The position numbers and the translations under genes are program-made. A stretch of 64,000 bases of DNA from Shimia sp. Alg240-R146 (GTDB lineage Bacteria > Pseudomonadota > Alphaproteobacteria > Rhodobacterales > Rhodobacteraceae), in the NCBI RefSeq assembly GCF_947331465.1, contig NZ_CAMZOK010000001.1, positions 1,054,001 to 1,118,000 on the forward strand, read 5' to 3'. Below the pieces are notes generated by a model. The model worked only from the letters and a program-made list of their open reading frames with translations. It had not been told where the DNA came from and did not search any database. Shown piece by piece: positions 56,408 through 64,000 of this stretch (position 1 is the first letter of the stretch; each line of letters starts with the position of its first letter).

Positions 56408-57367
56408 CTACTCCTGCCCCGCGCGCTGCATGCGCAACTCGCGCCATTGGTTGACACTGACCGCTGCCAAGATCATCAGACCCAGCACCACTTGCACGAA
56501 AAACGGGTCGATGTGGAACAAAACGAGCGCCTGCGTGATCTGGGCCACGATAAGAACCCCGAACACGGTTGCCACCGTGCTGACATGCCCGCCAGCAAGG
56601 ATCGCCCCGCCGATGATCGGCGCCGCAAAGGACATGATGAGCCAATCATCGCCGATTGTCGGCTGGCCAAGCTGCAAACGCGCGACCAGTAAAACACCGG
56701 CACAGGCCGCCAGAAATCCCGAAATTGCGTGTGCAATAACAACTGTCTTGGCGGTGGAAATACCTGAAAGTTCGGCCGAATGGGCATTGCCGCCAACCGC
56801 AAGAAGCCAACGACCGACGGGCAAACGATTGAAGAACACCACCAACAGAACCACGATCAGGGCCGCGGGCACAAAGATGATGGGGAACGGCCCGAAGAGT
56901 GTCGCGTTGCCAAAGTGTTTGACCGCGTCTGGGATTTCATAGAACGGCTGGGCTTGTGTGATAGCCAGATTGAGACCTTTGAAAATCGACAAGGTCGCGA
57001 GTGTTATCACAAAGGCAGAAATCCCTGTCAGCCCGATGAGCAGCCCGTTGAGAAAACCGCCTGCCAAGCCGACGCCAAGCGCCAAAGCGCCTGCGACAAT
57101 CGGAGGAAGCCCAAAGACTTCCATCAAACCAGCGAAGATCACAGCAGCCAAACCGCCCAAAGCGCCGACGGAGAGGTTCATCTGGCCAATCGCGATGATC
57201 ACCATCTGGGACAGGGCAATCAAGACGTTGATGGACACCGCCTCGAGAAGCACCTGAATGTTAAACGTGGAGAGGAACGCCGGATTAAACAGGCTGATTA
57301 ACACTCCAAGCGACACCGCGACGATCATGGGGGTCGCCCAATCACTTTGCGAAATTAAACGAGCCAT
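56408..57367 (-). CDS. Sugar ABC transporter permease (RbsC-type), second
   Basis: A 319-residue permease with about eight to ten hydrophobic helices (for example IVAVSLGVLISLFNPAFLS and VLIALSQMVIIAIGQMNLSVG). GGHVSTVATVFGVLIVAQI is the family's conserved ATPase-contact region. ATG 57367 overlaps the upstream permease stop by one base and has AGGAGA eight bases upstream; a GTG at 57370 is possible. With the partner permease it forms a heterodimeric channel. Confidence 0.92.
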   Translation of the reverse strand: MARLISQSDWATPMIVAVSLGVLISLFNPAFLSTFNIQVLLEAVSINVLIALSQMVIIAIGQMNLSVGALGGLAAVIFAGLMEVFGLPPIVAGALALGVGLAGGFLNGLLIGLTGISAFVITLATLSIFKGLNLAITQAQPFYEIPDAVKHFGNATLFGPFPIIFVPAALIVVLLVVFFNRLPVGRWLLAVGGNAHSAELSGISTAKTVVIAHAISGFLAACAGVLLVARLQLGQPTIGDDWLIMSFAAPIIGGAILAGGHVSTVATVFGVLIVAQITQALVLFHIDPFFVQVVLGLMILAAVSVNQWRELRMQRAGQE

Positions 57368-58377
57368 CACTGTGCTCTCCTTTCAAGAAACTTCCGCCGC
57401 GCAAGGTCGAGAAGTACGGCAAGCAACAGCGTCGCGCCGAGGGTGGCTTGAAGCCAGAAATCACCGATCTGCATCAGCAACAAACCATTGCTGAGGACCG
57501 TGACGAGTACAGCGCCCAAAAACGCGCCAACCACAGAAATTTTTCCGCCCGTCAAAACCGCGCCACCGAGCACGGGCCCGAGGAAGGCGATGAGCAGCCA
57601 GTCTTGGCCCTGTTGGCCCGCCATCGACGGAATAGCCGCGCCATTTCGGGCGACCAACAAGAGAGCGGCAATCGCGGCCAAACCGCCGGAAATCGCATGG
57701 GCCAGCACAATCATCCGGCCGACGCGAACACCCGAGAGCATGGCAGCCTGGGGCTTGGCACCTGCGGCCAGCATTTCTTTTCCGACGCGTGTGAAATTAT
57801 ACAAAACGATGAGGGCCACTGCGACGACCAAGGTGGGTCCCAAAGTTGCCGACAGGCCCATGACTTTCATGCGGCCAAAGCTGACAAAGGACGCGGGGAT
57901 GCCGCGATAGGTCTGGGCTTGTGTCAAGAAGATCATGATCCCAAAGAACAGGCTCATGGTCGCCAAGGTGACAATGAAACTATGGAGCCGTGTTTTCACT
58001 TCGATCATGCCGTTGATGGCACCCAAAGCGGCCCCTGTGGCAATTGCGGCGACAAGCGCATAGGGCCAAGGCAGGCCGATTTCTTGCAACAACCATCCGC
58101 AAACCATTGCGGAGCAAACGCCAATTGCCCCCACAGCCAAGCTCAACCCGCCCGTCGCGATCACTGCCATCATGGAGAACCCGATCATGACGTTGATCGC
58201 GGCTGCGCGGCTCATGGAATTGAGATTGAAGGAGGACAGGAAACCGGACGACACGGAGTAAAACAACGCACCGAACACAACGATCAGCAGGAGTAAGCCA
58301 AACTCGTTTGTTAGCAACAGCCGCATCAACTCGGGCCCCCGAACCGGTTTTCGAGCATCAGAAGTTACAAGGGACAT
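57367..58377 (-). CDS. Sugar ABC transporter permease (RbsC-type), first
   Basis: A 336-residue permease of the same family. It has INVMIGFSMMAVIATGGLSLAVGAIG, VKTRLHSFIVTLATMSLFFGIMIFLTQAQ, and the GGKISVVGAFLGAVLVTVLSNGLLLM loop near the C-terminus. It precedes the second permease and follows the binding-protein gene, separated by a hairpin. CUT2 sugar import is the expected role. Confidence 0.92.
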   Translation of the reverse strand: MSLVTSDARKPVRGPELMRLLLTNEFGLLLLIVVFGALFYSVSSGFLSSFNLNSMSRAAAINVMIGFSMMAVIATGGLSLAVGAIGVCSAMVCGWLLQEIGLPWPYALVAAIATGAALGAINGMIEVKTRLHSFIVTLATMSLFFGIMIFLTQAQTYRGIPASFVSFGRMKVMGLSATLGPTLVVAVALIVLYNFTRVGKEMLAAGAKPQAAMLSGVRVGRMIVLAHAISGGLAAIAALLLVARNGAAIPSMAGQQGQDWLLIAFLGPVLGGAVLTGGKISVVGAFLGAVLVTVLSNGLLLMQIGDFWLQATLGATLLLAVLLDLARRKFLERRAQ

Positions 58378-58446
58378 TTGATTATCCTAATCTTCGGTCT
58401 GGACCGACCGTGTGAAAAAGCGTCTGCTTATTCGTCCACATTGCAC

Positions 58447-58477
58447 GCAAAAGGGCGGACACCAAAGCGCCCGCCCT
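58447..58477 (-). terminator. Intercistronic hairpin after the sugar-binding-protein gene
   Basis: On the minus strand AGGGCGG (58477-58471) pairs with CCGCCCT (58458-58452), followed by TTTGCG. It begins ten bases past the binding-protein stop and lies before the first permease. It may partly terminate or stabilise the mRNA so that binding protein exceeds permease. Confidence 0.5.
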
Positions 58478-58486
58478 AATCGATCA

Positions 58487-59503
58487 TCAGTTACAGCTCA
58501 GGAAGTCTGCTTCGACTTTGCGGATCAGCTCTTCGGTCATCGCGCGATCAACATCGGCACGCGTGTCGACATTGCTGGCATCAACATAGGGCGCACCGGA
58601 ATCGATGAACCGTTCCGTCAGCGGATGGCTCGTGAAGGGCGCATCGGCGCTGACTTCACAACCGTTCAAGAGCTTGTCGGCTGCAAAGGCTGCCACATAG
58701 GCTTGGCCGTAGGGGTTTTGCAACATCGAGCCGACGACGAAACCATCGCGGATGGCGTTCATCACCACTTCGTCGTGGTCAATCGCAACCATCTTGATCC
58801 GCTTATCGCCGATACGACGCATGGCGTTCGACGCCACAACCGCTGGAACCCATGCCGTGGTGATCACACCGTCGATCTCGGAGCCGTGGGCCGCGAGATA
58901 TGCGCCGATTTTCTCTTCGGCGGGCTCTGGCGCATCGATATCGGCAATGACTTGCACGATTTCGACACCGGCTTCCGCCGCAGCCTTGGCCACACCGTCG
59001 ATGCGCAATTGGGTGTTTGGCTCAACCAACCAGCCCGTGAAATGCGCGATTTTTCTGGTGCCGGGGCCCATGGCTTCGATCAGGTGTTTTGTGCCTGTGT
59101 AGGCCGACGCGCCGGCATCGGATGCCAAGCAGAACGACACATCAGAGGGATCATTCACGCAAGCAGATACAGCGATGACAGGTGCGCCTGTTCCCACCAA
59201 TTCGTTCAACGTCGGAACGCTGCCAACCGGATCTCCGGGGTGAATTGCGAAGGCGTTGTACCCTTGCGTGACGAGGCTTTCGAGGAGGTCGTTTTGCAGG
59301 TTAAGCTCCCATTTTTGCGGGAATTTGTAGTCAGCCGCGCCGAGATTGAAGTCCTCTTTCGCGGCGATCGAAGCCGGCTCCCAATCCGCAAAGAACGGGT
59401 GTGGGCCGCCCGGGACATGGGCAACTTTGGTCTCGGCTTGTGCGCCAAGTGCCACAACGGTGAGCGTAGCGGCTCCCGTCAAAAGTGTTGTAATGCGTTT
59501 CAT
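58487..59503 (-). CDS. Sugar ABC transporter substrate-binding protein
   Basis: A 338-residue periplasmic binding protein with a signal peptide (MKRITTLLTGAATLTVVALGAQAE). It has FAIHPGDPVGSVPTLNELV and PVIAVSACVNDPSD of the RbsB-like fold, and ALIKMVAIDHDEVVMNAIRDGFVVGSMLQNPYGQAYVAAF, the second-lobe hallmark. The ligand is a sugar or polyol that cannot be told from sequence. Three Cys occur in the mature protein, which is uncommon for this family. Confidence 0.92.
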   Translation of the reverse strand: MKRITTLLTGAATLTVVALGAQAETKVAHVPGGPHPFFADWEPASIAAKEDFNLGAADYKFPQKWELNLQNDLLESLVTQGYNAFAIHPGDPVGSVPTLNELVGTGAPVIAVSACVNDPSDVSFCLASDAGASAYTGTKHLIEAMGPGTRKIAHFTGWLVEPNTQLRIDGVAKAAAEAGVEIVQVIADIDAPEPAEEKIGAYLAAHGSEIDGVITTAWVPAVVASNAMRRIGDKRIKMVAIDHDEVVMNAIRDGFVVGSMLQNPYGQAYVAAFAADKLLNGCEVSADAPFTSHPLTERFIDSGAPYVDASNVDTRADVDRAMTEELIRKVEADFLSCN

Positions 59504-59586
59504 GTTTTCTCCTCCAAGATATGGCTATTTCTTTTCACCGGCAAAGCCACAAAAATGCGCGGTGTCTCCGTTTATCGGGGTTGCTC

Positions 59587-60699
59587 CTAGGTCTGCGCGT
59601 ATTGCACGCGCAGGGATTTCCCCAATTTATTGGTTTTGATGAGTGCGTCTTTCAGGCGCTGTTCCGTCAGCGCAGGCGTCATGTTTGCCGCATATTTATG
59701 TGCGAGGGTGGCCACAACCATTCGCTCGAGGTCTGCGGGCGCCATCTCGCCCTCGTACCCCAGATCCGCGAATGACGTCGGCAAATTCGTATAGGCGAGA
59801 ATGGCCGTCAGCTTATCTAATGCCTCTTGCGGACGCTCCTCGATCACAGTTTGAACCAGCGCCCCGAAGGCAACCATTTCCCCATGCAGGTTTTTGCCCA
59901 TGCTCGGAATCGCCGTGATCCCGCGGATCAAGGCATGGGCCAAGGACAAGCCGCCACTTTCAAACCCAAGCCCGCTGAGCAGAACCGTCGCCTCGACAAG
60001 CTTCTCGACCTCAGGGGTAATCTTGCGGATTTTCACGTCGTCATAGGCACTTTGAGCATGTTTCAAAATCGCGTCGTAGCATTGATCCGCGAGCATAATT
60101 GCGGTTGCCGAAGGCGACGTGCCAAAAAAGTTCACGCCACCCGATGCCGCGCATTGATGCGCTTCCAAGCTTTTGCTGATGGCGTCGCCGATCCCTGCCG
60201 CAAAGAAGCGCACGGGGGCTTTCACGATGATTTCCGTGTCCACCAAGATCGCGGTGGGATTGAGCTTTAGGAAGTCGATTTGGATCGGCGTTCTATTCCG
60301 ATCGTTGATCACAATCAACCGGCTCGTCGGTGCGTCGTTGGACGCGACTGTCGGCGCGATTACGACCGGCACGTCCAAACTCGCTGCGGCAGCTTTGGCG
60401 GCGTCAACGGCCTTGCCGCCACCGAGGCCGACCACGACATCGGGCGAATATCCGGCGACTTGCTGATTGCATTGCGCCACTGTGTCGAAATTGATTTCAC
60501 CTGGGAATATGACCACGCTTGCCGGATGCTCCGCGCGTTCTAAACTGTCGAGCAAGCTCGGCAAGGCAACTTTCCGCACCGTGTCGTCGCAAAGCACAAC
60601 CGGGCGTTTGAAGCCAAGCTCACTGAGCAACGGGCCTGCTTGGCTCAGCGCGCCTGGCCCTTGAATGTATCGTGAGGGAAACCCCATCGTCTTAAGCAT
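59587..60699 (-). CDS. Glycerol-dehydrogenase-like (GldA) iron/zinc alcohol dehydrogenase
   Basis: A 370-residue polyol dehydrogenase. GLGGGKAVDAAKAAA (about residue 91) is the NAD-binding loop, IAPTVASNDAPTSRLIV follows, and the metal ligands are in FAAGIGDAISKSLEA (Asp), GLSLAHALIRG (His) and NLHGEMVAFG (His). The substrate may be a polyol or hydroxy-ketone released by the pathway. It starts one base inside the DUF1330 gene end and heads the enzyme part of the operon. Confidence 0.88.
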   Translation of the reverse strand: MLKTMGFPSRYIQGPGALSQAGPLLSELGFKRPVVLCDDTVRKVALPSLLDSLERAEHPASVVIFPGEINFDTVAQCNQQVAGYSPDVVVGLGGGKAVDAAKAAAASLDVPVVIAPTVASNDAPTSRLIVINDRNRTPIQIDFLKLNPTAILVDTEIIVKAPVRFFAAGIGDAISKSLEAHQCAASGGVNFFGTSPSATAIMLADQCYDAILKHAQSAYDDVKIRKITPEVEKLVEATVLLSGLGFESGGLSLAHALIRGITAIPSMGKNLHGEMVAFGALVQTVIEERPQEALDKLTAILAYTNLPTSFADLGYEGEMAPADLERMVVATLAHKYAANMTPALTEQRLKDALIKTNKLGKSLRVQYAQT

Positions 60700-61067
60700 C
60701 AGACGGCACCTTCCGTTTGATCAGATGCCTGACCGTTATCGCCTGCGTCAGGTGCCAAGAGCGCCTGATCGAAAGCAGGGACGATCCGAATGTCCCGGCG
60801 CACGCTGCCGCCGAGTTTTTCGAGCGCCGCCAGATAGGCAGGGCTTTCATAGAGCGCGAGGGCTTGATCCAAGGAATCCCATTCCAGCAGCGTCACACGC
60901 GCCTGCAGTCCAGCCTCGTAGGTTGCAACGGGCTCTCCTCGCGATAGATACTGCGCGCCGGCGGCAACAACAGCGGGGGCTGCAAGCGCCGCATAGGCCT
61001 GCAAAGCCGCTTCGTCGTGGACCTCGTCGTAAAACGCGATGGTGTAAATCTTGCCAGTCAAAGTCAT
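60699..61067 (-). CDS. DUF1330 family protein, first gene of the sugar operon
   Basis: A 122-residue protein with a ferredoxin-like alpha/beta pattern (KIYTIAFYDEVHDEAALQAYAALAAPAV and VTLLEWDSLDQALALYESPAYLAALEKL). DUF1330 proteins are small dimeric proteins, sometimes linked to lactone or sugar-acid chemistry, of unknown function. ATG 61067 is used. It is the promoter-proximal gene, and its stop overlaps the GldA-like start as TGATG. Confidence 0.8.
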   Translation of the reverse strand: MTLTGKIYTIAFYDEVHDEAALQAYAALAAPAVVAAGAQYLSRGEPVATYEAGLQARVTLLEWDSLDQALALYESPAYLAALEKLGGSVRRDIRIVPAFDQALLAPDAGDNGQASDQTEGAV

Positions 61068-61144
61068 TCTCCTACCCCAGCCGCACCCTGAAATTGCTTT
61101 CCGGATTCGGCGATCACCCAATCGTTAATGCCCATTTGTGGCCT

Positions 61145-61154
61145 TTGTCAACAA
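61145..61154. promoter_or_regulatory. Candidate FCD/GntR operator
   Basis: TTGT-CA-ACAA, a short dyad matching the TNGT-N-ACNA pattern of FadR-subfamily regulators (here with two central bases). It overlaps a possible -35 (TTGACA on the minus strand, 61152-61147) for the sugar operon. Confidence 0.45.
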
Positions 61155-61209
61155 TGTCCAATAAAAATATTTACCCCACTCACTCCGATGCCCGCCCACG
61201 TCCGAAAGG

Positions 61210-61238
61210 TTGTGATTTCGCATCAAACACAATATAGA
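61210..61238 (+). promoter_or_regulatory. Candidate promoter of the GntR regulator gene
   Basis: TTGTGA (61210-61215), 17 bases, TATAGA (61233-61238). The predicted start near 61245 makes a TTG start at 61256 unlikely and supports a GTG at 61271. Confidence 0.5.
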
Positions 61239-61270
61239 ATCCAAGGCGTTAACCTTTGAGTGGATGCGGT

Positions 61271-62269
61271 GTGGTTGTGGAACAGAGCCAAAATCTAGAA
61301 GAAAAAACCTACACACTTTTGAGGCAAGCCATTGAAAAAGGGAGGTTAAATCCCGGGCGCGTCATTGTAGAGTCCTCAGTGGCAAAACTGATCGGGGCGA
61401 GCCGAACACCGGTCAAAGCTGCGATTGCTCAGCTACAGTCCGAAGGACGCCTCACCCGGTTTTCGGGTCGCGGGTTCATCGTTCAAACCTCAGATGACGA
61501 GGTCGACCGACGCCCGATTACCGCCGAGACCTTAGGTTTGGCATCTGATGAAGCGGGTGCATTCAAGGTGCGGTCGTCGGAAGTACTCTATGATGAAGTC
61601 GAGTCCGAACTGGTGCGCTGCGCCATTCGCGGGCGATTGCGGATAAACGAATCCGATGCGGCTGCACATTACGGCGTCGGGCGAACTGTAATGCACGAAG
61701 TGCTACTACAAGCGCAGTCAAACGGGTTGGTGGTTCGCGATGGCAGCTCTCGTTGGCACACGGTTGCGCTTGATGAAAAACGCATTACCGCGCTCTACCA
61801 ATTGCGTATGCTTTTAGAGCCCGAGGCGCTGGCCCTAACCACAGGCGAAATTGCGCCCCAGACGCTGGATCAATTTGCTGTCCGCCTGACCGAAGCCGCA
61901 GAATCTTACCCCAATGTCAGTCCCGCGGATCTGTACAAAATGGAAGAAGAGCTGCACATTGATTGTGTAACGGCTTGCCCCAATCAAGAGATTTCGGAAT
62001 CCCTCAAACGCACCAACTGCTTGCATTTGGCGAGCCGTTACGTCTTGGGCAACGAGGTCGATCTGCCAGAATCCGAACCGTTCTTCGAAGAACACCTGAA
62101 TGTCATTTCCTCCATGCAAGCCAAAGATTTTGACGTCGTCAAAAAGGAAGCACTGCACCACCTAAAAACCGCGCTTCCCAAAGTGATCGCACGTGTTCAA
62201 TCCGCAAAAATGGCGCTGGAACCCTTAAATTTGCCATTTGTTACCGACCTCAACTCCGCGTCAACTTAA
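61271..62269 (+). CDS. FCD-type GntR regulator with two winged helices
   Basis: A 332-residue regulator. The first GntR winged helix (about residues 6-68) has VAKLIGASRTPVKAAIAQLQSEGRLTRFSGRGFIV. A second, weaker winged helix follows (about 100-160): LRINESDAAAHYGVGRTVMHEVLLQAQSNGLVVR. The FCD effector domain (about 170-300) has LRMLLEPEAL and EELHIDCVTACPNQEIS and a His in HLKTALP, possible metal ligands. It should repress the divergent sugar operon until a pathway sugar binds. The GTG start is inferred from the promoter; TTG 61256 is the other option. Confidence 0.85.
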   Translation: MVVEQSQNLEEKTYTLLRQAIEKGRLNPGRVIVESSVAKLIGASRTPVKAAIAQLQSEGRLTRFSGRGFIVQTSDDEVDRRPITAETLGLASDEAGAFKVRSSEVLYDEVESELVRCAIRGRLRINESDAAAHYGVGRTVMHEVLLQAQSNGLVVRDGSSRWHTVALDEKRITALYQLRMLLEPEALALTTGEIAPQTLDQFAVRLTEAAESYPNVSPADLYKMEEELHIDCVTACPNQEISESLKRTNCLHLASRYVLGNEVDLPESEPFFEEHLNVISSMQAKDFDVVKKEALHHLKTALPKVIARVQSAKMALEPLNLPFVTDLNSAST

Positions 62270-62585
62270 CGATTTTCCTTTTGTAACGACGACACTGTCA
62301 AAAATCGCCGCGGCGCCTGCAGCAAAGCGCACATGCAGCCGTCCGAGCGGGAAGCATCGAGGTCACTCCTGTCCGCACAGGCGATAACTGCCTCTAAGCA
62401 CGCCGCACTTCTCATCAACGACCGCTTCTCACGCGGCATCGCGGCGATCGTGAGCTGTGCTCCCAGGCCGAAAGGCGGACTTTGCAAAGGTCGCAATCTG
62501 CGCAGAGCTGCCGCTTGTGCTTTGAGCAGCATCCGTCAATTTGGGCTCAGAGCGGTCATTCGAAGAGCCGTTGAACTGGGAACCG
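62270..62585. other. Gene-free interval with a dispersed repeat
   Basis: No gene is recognised in 316 bases. The segment at about 62438-62486 resembles the one at 50717-50765 (gcgatc...ctgtgctcc...gaaaggcg...tttgca). Confidence 0.45.
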
Positions 62586-62942
62586 CTACTCTAGTTCCAG
62601 CGCAACCACGCCTTCGGACCAGCCATCCACATTGCACCGCGACCGCACATAAACCGTGGTGACGCCCTCCAGCACCGTGACGCCCGACTGAGACCGCGTG
62701 AACGGTTGCTCGTTGACGTGTGGATGCGCCAGCACGCGGGTGGTCAGCACGGTGCCGTCGGCCAATTCAACGCGCCAGCCGTCGGCATAGTGGTCCCAGC
62801 CGGTGTCGGGGTGCAATAGCGTCACATCAAAGCGCCATGTGCCGCCCTGCTGATTGGCGCGGGCGTCGGTGATCTGCGGGGCATCGGCGTGTACCGAAAC
62901 GGTCGCCAGTAAGTACAGGCTTAGGGCAATGAAATGTTTCAT
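62586..62942 (-). CDS. Small periplasmic hypothetical protein
   Basis: A 118-residue protein with a signal peptide (MKHFIALSLYLLATVSVHAD). The mature part is beta-rich with conserved-looking DVTLLHPDTGWDHYADGW and HVNEQPFTRSQSGV, and resembles an Ig-like fold seen in small Rhodobacterales periplasmic proteins. No function is known. ATG 62942 begins the signal peptide. Confidence 0.7.
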   Translation of the reverse strand: MKHFIALSLYLLATVSVHADAPQITDARANQQGGTWRFDVTLLHPDTGWDHYADGWRVELADGTVLTTRVLAHPHVNEQPFTRSQSGVTVLEGVTTVYVRSRCNVDGWSEGVVALELE

Positions 62943-63112
62943 GTTTTGAGTGTGCCACAGCGGGGGAATATTGCGAACACATTGTGATAACGGTTTTGTC
63001 ATGCCTTTATTATCAACCACTTAAGTGAAATTCGCCGGTGGGCAGCATTGAGCGATTGATCTGAAACTGGAGGGGGCGCGTAGCTTTTGCATGTTCACAA
63101 GAGGAGATAGAC

Positions 63113-63613
63113 ATGCAGCGACGTAGCTTTATTGGAATGGTAACCGGACTTGCCTTGGCAGCGACCAGTTTTGGAGCCGCAATGGCGGGAAGTCAGTCCA
63201 AAATGGACATTGTGGACACCGCAGTAGGCGCTGGAAGTTTTGGAACTTTGGTCGCGGCGGTTCAGGCAGCAGGGCTGGTTGATACTTTGAAGGGCGAAGG
63301 TCCGTTTACTGTTTTTGCTCCAACCGATGAGGCCTTCGCGGCCCTGCCGGACGGTACCGTCGAGATGCTTTTGATGCCGGAAAACAAAGACAAACTGGTG
63401 GCGATTTTGACCTACCACGTGGTGTCCGGCAAAGTCATGGCTGCAGACATCGCAGGCAAGAAGGCGATGGTGCCGACGGTTCAGGGCAGCGAAATTTCTG
63501 TCGATGCCGTGCAAGCGGTGATGATCAACGACGCGACTGTCGTGGCGGCCGACGTGGCGGCGTCCAACGGCGTCATTCATGTAATCGACAAAGTTTTGAT
63601 CCCGCAAGGTTGA
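63113..63613 (+). CDS. Fasciclin-domain secreted protein
   Basis: A 166-residue protein with a twin-arginine-like signal ([21 protein letters not shown]). The mature part is one FAS1 domain: [42 protein letters not shown] and [15 protein letters not shown] (H2 motif), ending [18 protein letters not shown]1 proteins mediate adhesion or surface interactions. AGGAGA lies before the ATG, and a strong bidirectional terminator follows. Confidence 0.93.
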   Translation: MQRRSFIGMVTGLALAATSFGAAMAGSQSKMDIVDTAVGAGSFGTLVAAVQAAGLVDTLKGEGPFTVFAPTDEAFAALPDGTVEMLLMPENKDKLVAILTYHVVSGKVMAADIAGKKAMVPTVQGSEISVDAVQAVMINDATVVAADVAASNGVIHVIDKVLIPQG

Positions 63614-63626
63614 TCCATAAGGCCAT

Positions 63627-63660
63627 AAAAAAAGGCGCGGTCGATACCGCGCCTTTTTTC
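63627..63660. terminator. Bidirectional Rho-independent terminator
   Basis: A-tract, then GGCGCGGT-CGAT-ACCGCGCC (8-bp perfect stem, 63634-63653), then six T. It ends the fasciclin gene and the convergent APS kinase gene. Confidence 0.93.
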
Positions 63661-63677
63661 ATTTTGGGGATCTGGCC

Positions 63678-64000
63678 TTAGCCGGAGATCAGACCCATGC
63701 TTTCCAGCTTCAGGATCACCTGATGCGCACAGTTGTCGACGTCGACGTTTTCGGTTTCGACAGACAGTTCAGGGTTCGCAGGCACATCATAGGGGTCGGA
63801 GATGCCGGTGAATTCCTTGATTTTGCCTTCGCGCGCCAGCTTGTAGAGGCCTTTGCGGTCGCGACGCTCACATTCCTCGATTGAGGTGGCGACGTGCACT
63901 TCGACAAAGGCGCCAAAGGCTTCGATGTCTTCACGTACCGCGCGGCGGGTGGTGGCGTAAGGCGCGATTGGCGCACAGATGGCAATACCGCCGTTCTTGG
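63678..64000 (-). CDS. cysC: APS kinase, C-terminal part (5' truncated by window)
   Basis: Minus-strand frame open to the window edge, with the stop at 63678-63680. The 106 visible residues are NGGIAICAPIAPYATTRRAVREDIEAFGAF, then VEVHVATSIEECERRDRKGLYKLAREGKIKEFTG, typical APS kinase motifs, ending NCAHQVILKLESMGLISG. It makes PAPS from adenylyl sulfate. In this group it is often the C-terminal half of a bifunctional Sat-CysC protein, which the cut-off start prevents checking. Confidence 0.88.
   Translation of the reverse strand, partial: KNGGIAICAPIAPYATTRRAVREDIEAFGAFVEVHVATSIEECERRDRKGLYKLAREGKIKEFTGISDPYDVPANPELSVETENVDVDNCAHQVILKLESMGLISG

Overview
The window looks like a chromosomal segment of a marine alphaproteobacterium of the Roseobacter group (Rhodobacterales). 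This is inferred from GC-rich coding sequence, gene neighbourhoods typical of that group (ribF with a Cys-cluster protein, a MaoC dehydratase and a HAD hydrolase; ibpA with DUF1150), a CIRCE-controlled groESL operon, a complete haem-uptake locus and an FCD/GntR-controlled sugar ABC operon. No rRNA, tRNA, CRISPR array, intact insertion sequence or prophage gene was recognised.

Layout. 1-14.6 kb: housekeeping and small-molecule metabolism (threonine aldolase, FAD synthesis, GT25 glycosyltransferase, MarR plus hydrolase, family II pyrophosphatase, TraB/GumN protein, flavodoxin-fold reductase, sulfotransferase, SDR, DsbA-fold isomerase). 14.6-17.1 kb: groES-groEL with a CIRCE operator and a strong terminator. 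17.3-25.2 kb: pnuC-nadR-like NAD salvage pair, rsgA, DMT transporter, NUDIX hydrolase, lipase, an orphan phnM-like hydrolase and a glycerate kinase. 25.3-28.0 kb: purE-purK, a DUF465 protein, and ibpA-DUF1150 behind an RpoH-type promoter. 28.3-29.8 kb: one sulfatase. 30.2-39.3 kb: a haem-acquisition locus, hmuR and a HugZ-like gene on the minus strand, diverging from hmuSTUV-exbB-exbD-exbD-tonB.

39.3-51.5 kb is a gene-poor, island-like stretch around a glycan cluster. A 754-residue protein with two glycosyltransferase-like halves is translationally coupled to a 1562-residue chimera that joins a glycosyltransferase-like N-terminal half, an alginate-lyase-like (alpha/alpha)6 domain whose usual catalytic motifs are altered, a TPR-like region and a GT2 glycosyltransferase. 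Two secreted proteins flank the pair: a ClpP/COG3904-like protein and a probable jelly-roll lyase-like protein. Decayed coding remnants and dispersed intergenic repeats surround the cluster. This is the most unusual region of the window.

51.5-62.3 kb is a ten-gene minus-strand carbohydrate operon: DUF1330 protein, GldA-like dehydrogenase, sugar-binding protein, two permeases, an RbsA-type ATPase, a D-threo-aldose-dehydrogenase-like AKR, a lactonase-like amidohydrolase, a cupin dioxygenase-like protein and an SDR. It diverges from a regulator that carries two GntR-like winged helices plus an FCD domain. The window ends with a small secreted protein, a fasciclin-domain protein and the 3' end of an APS kinase gene.
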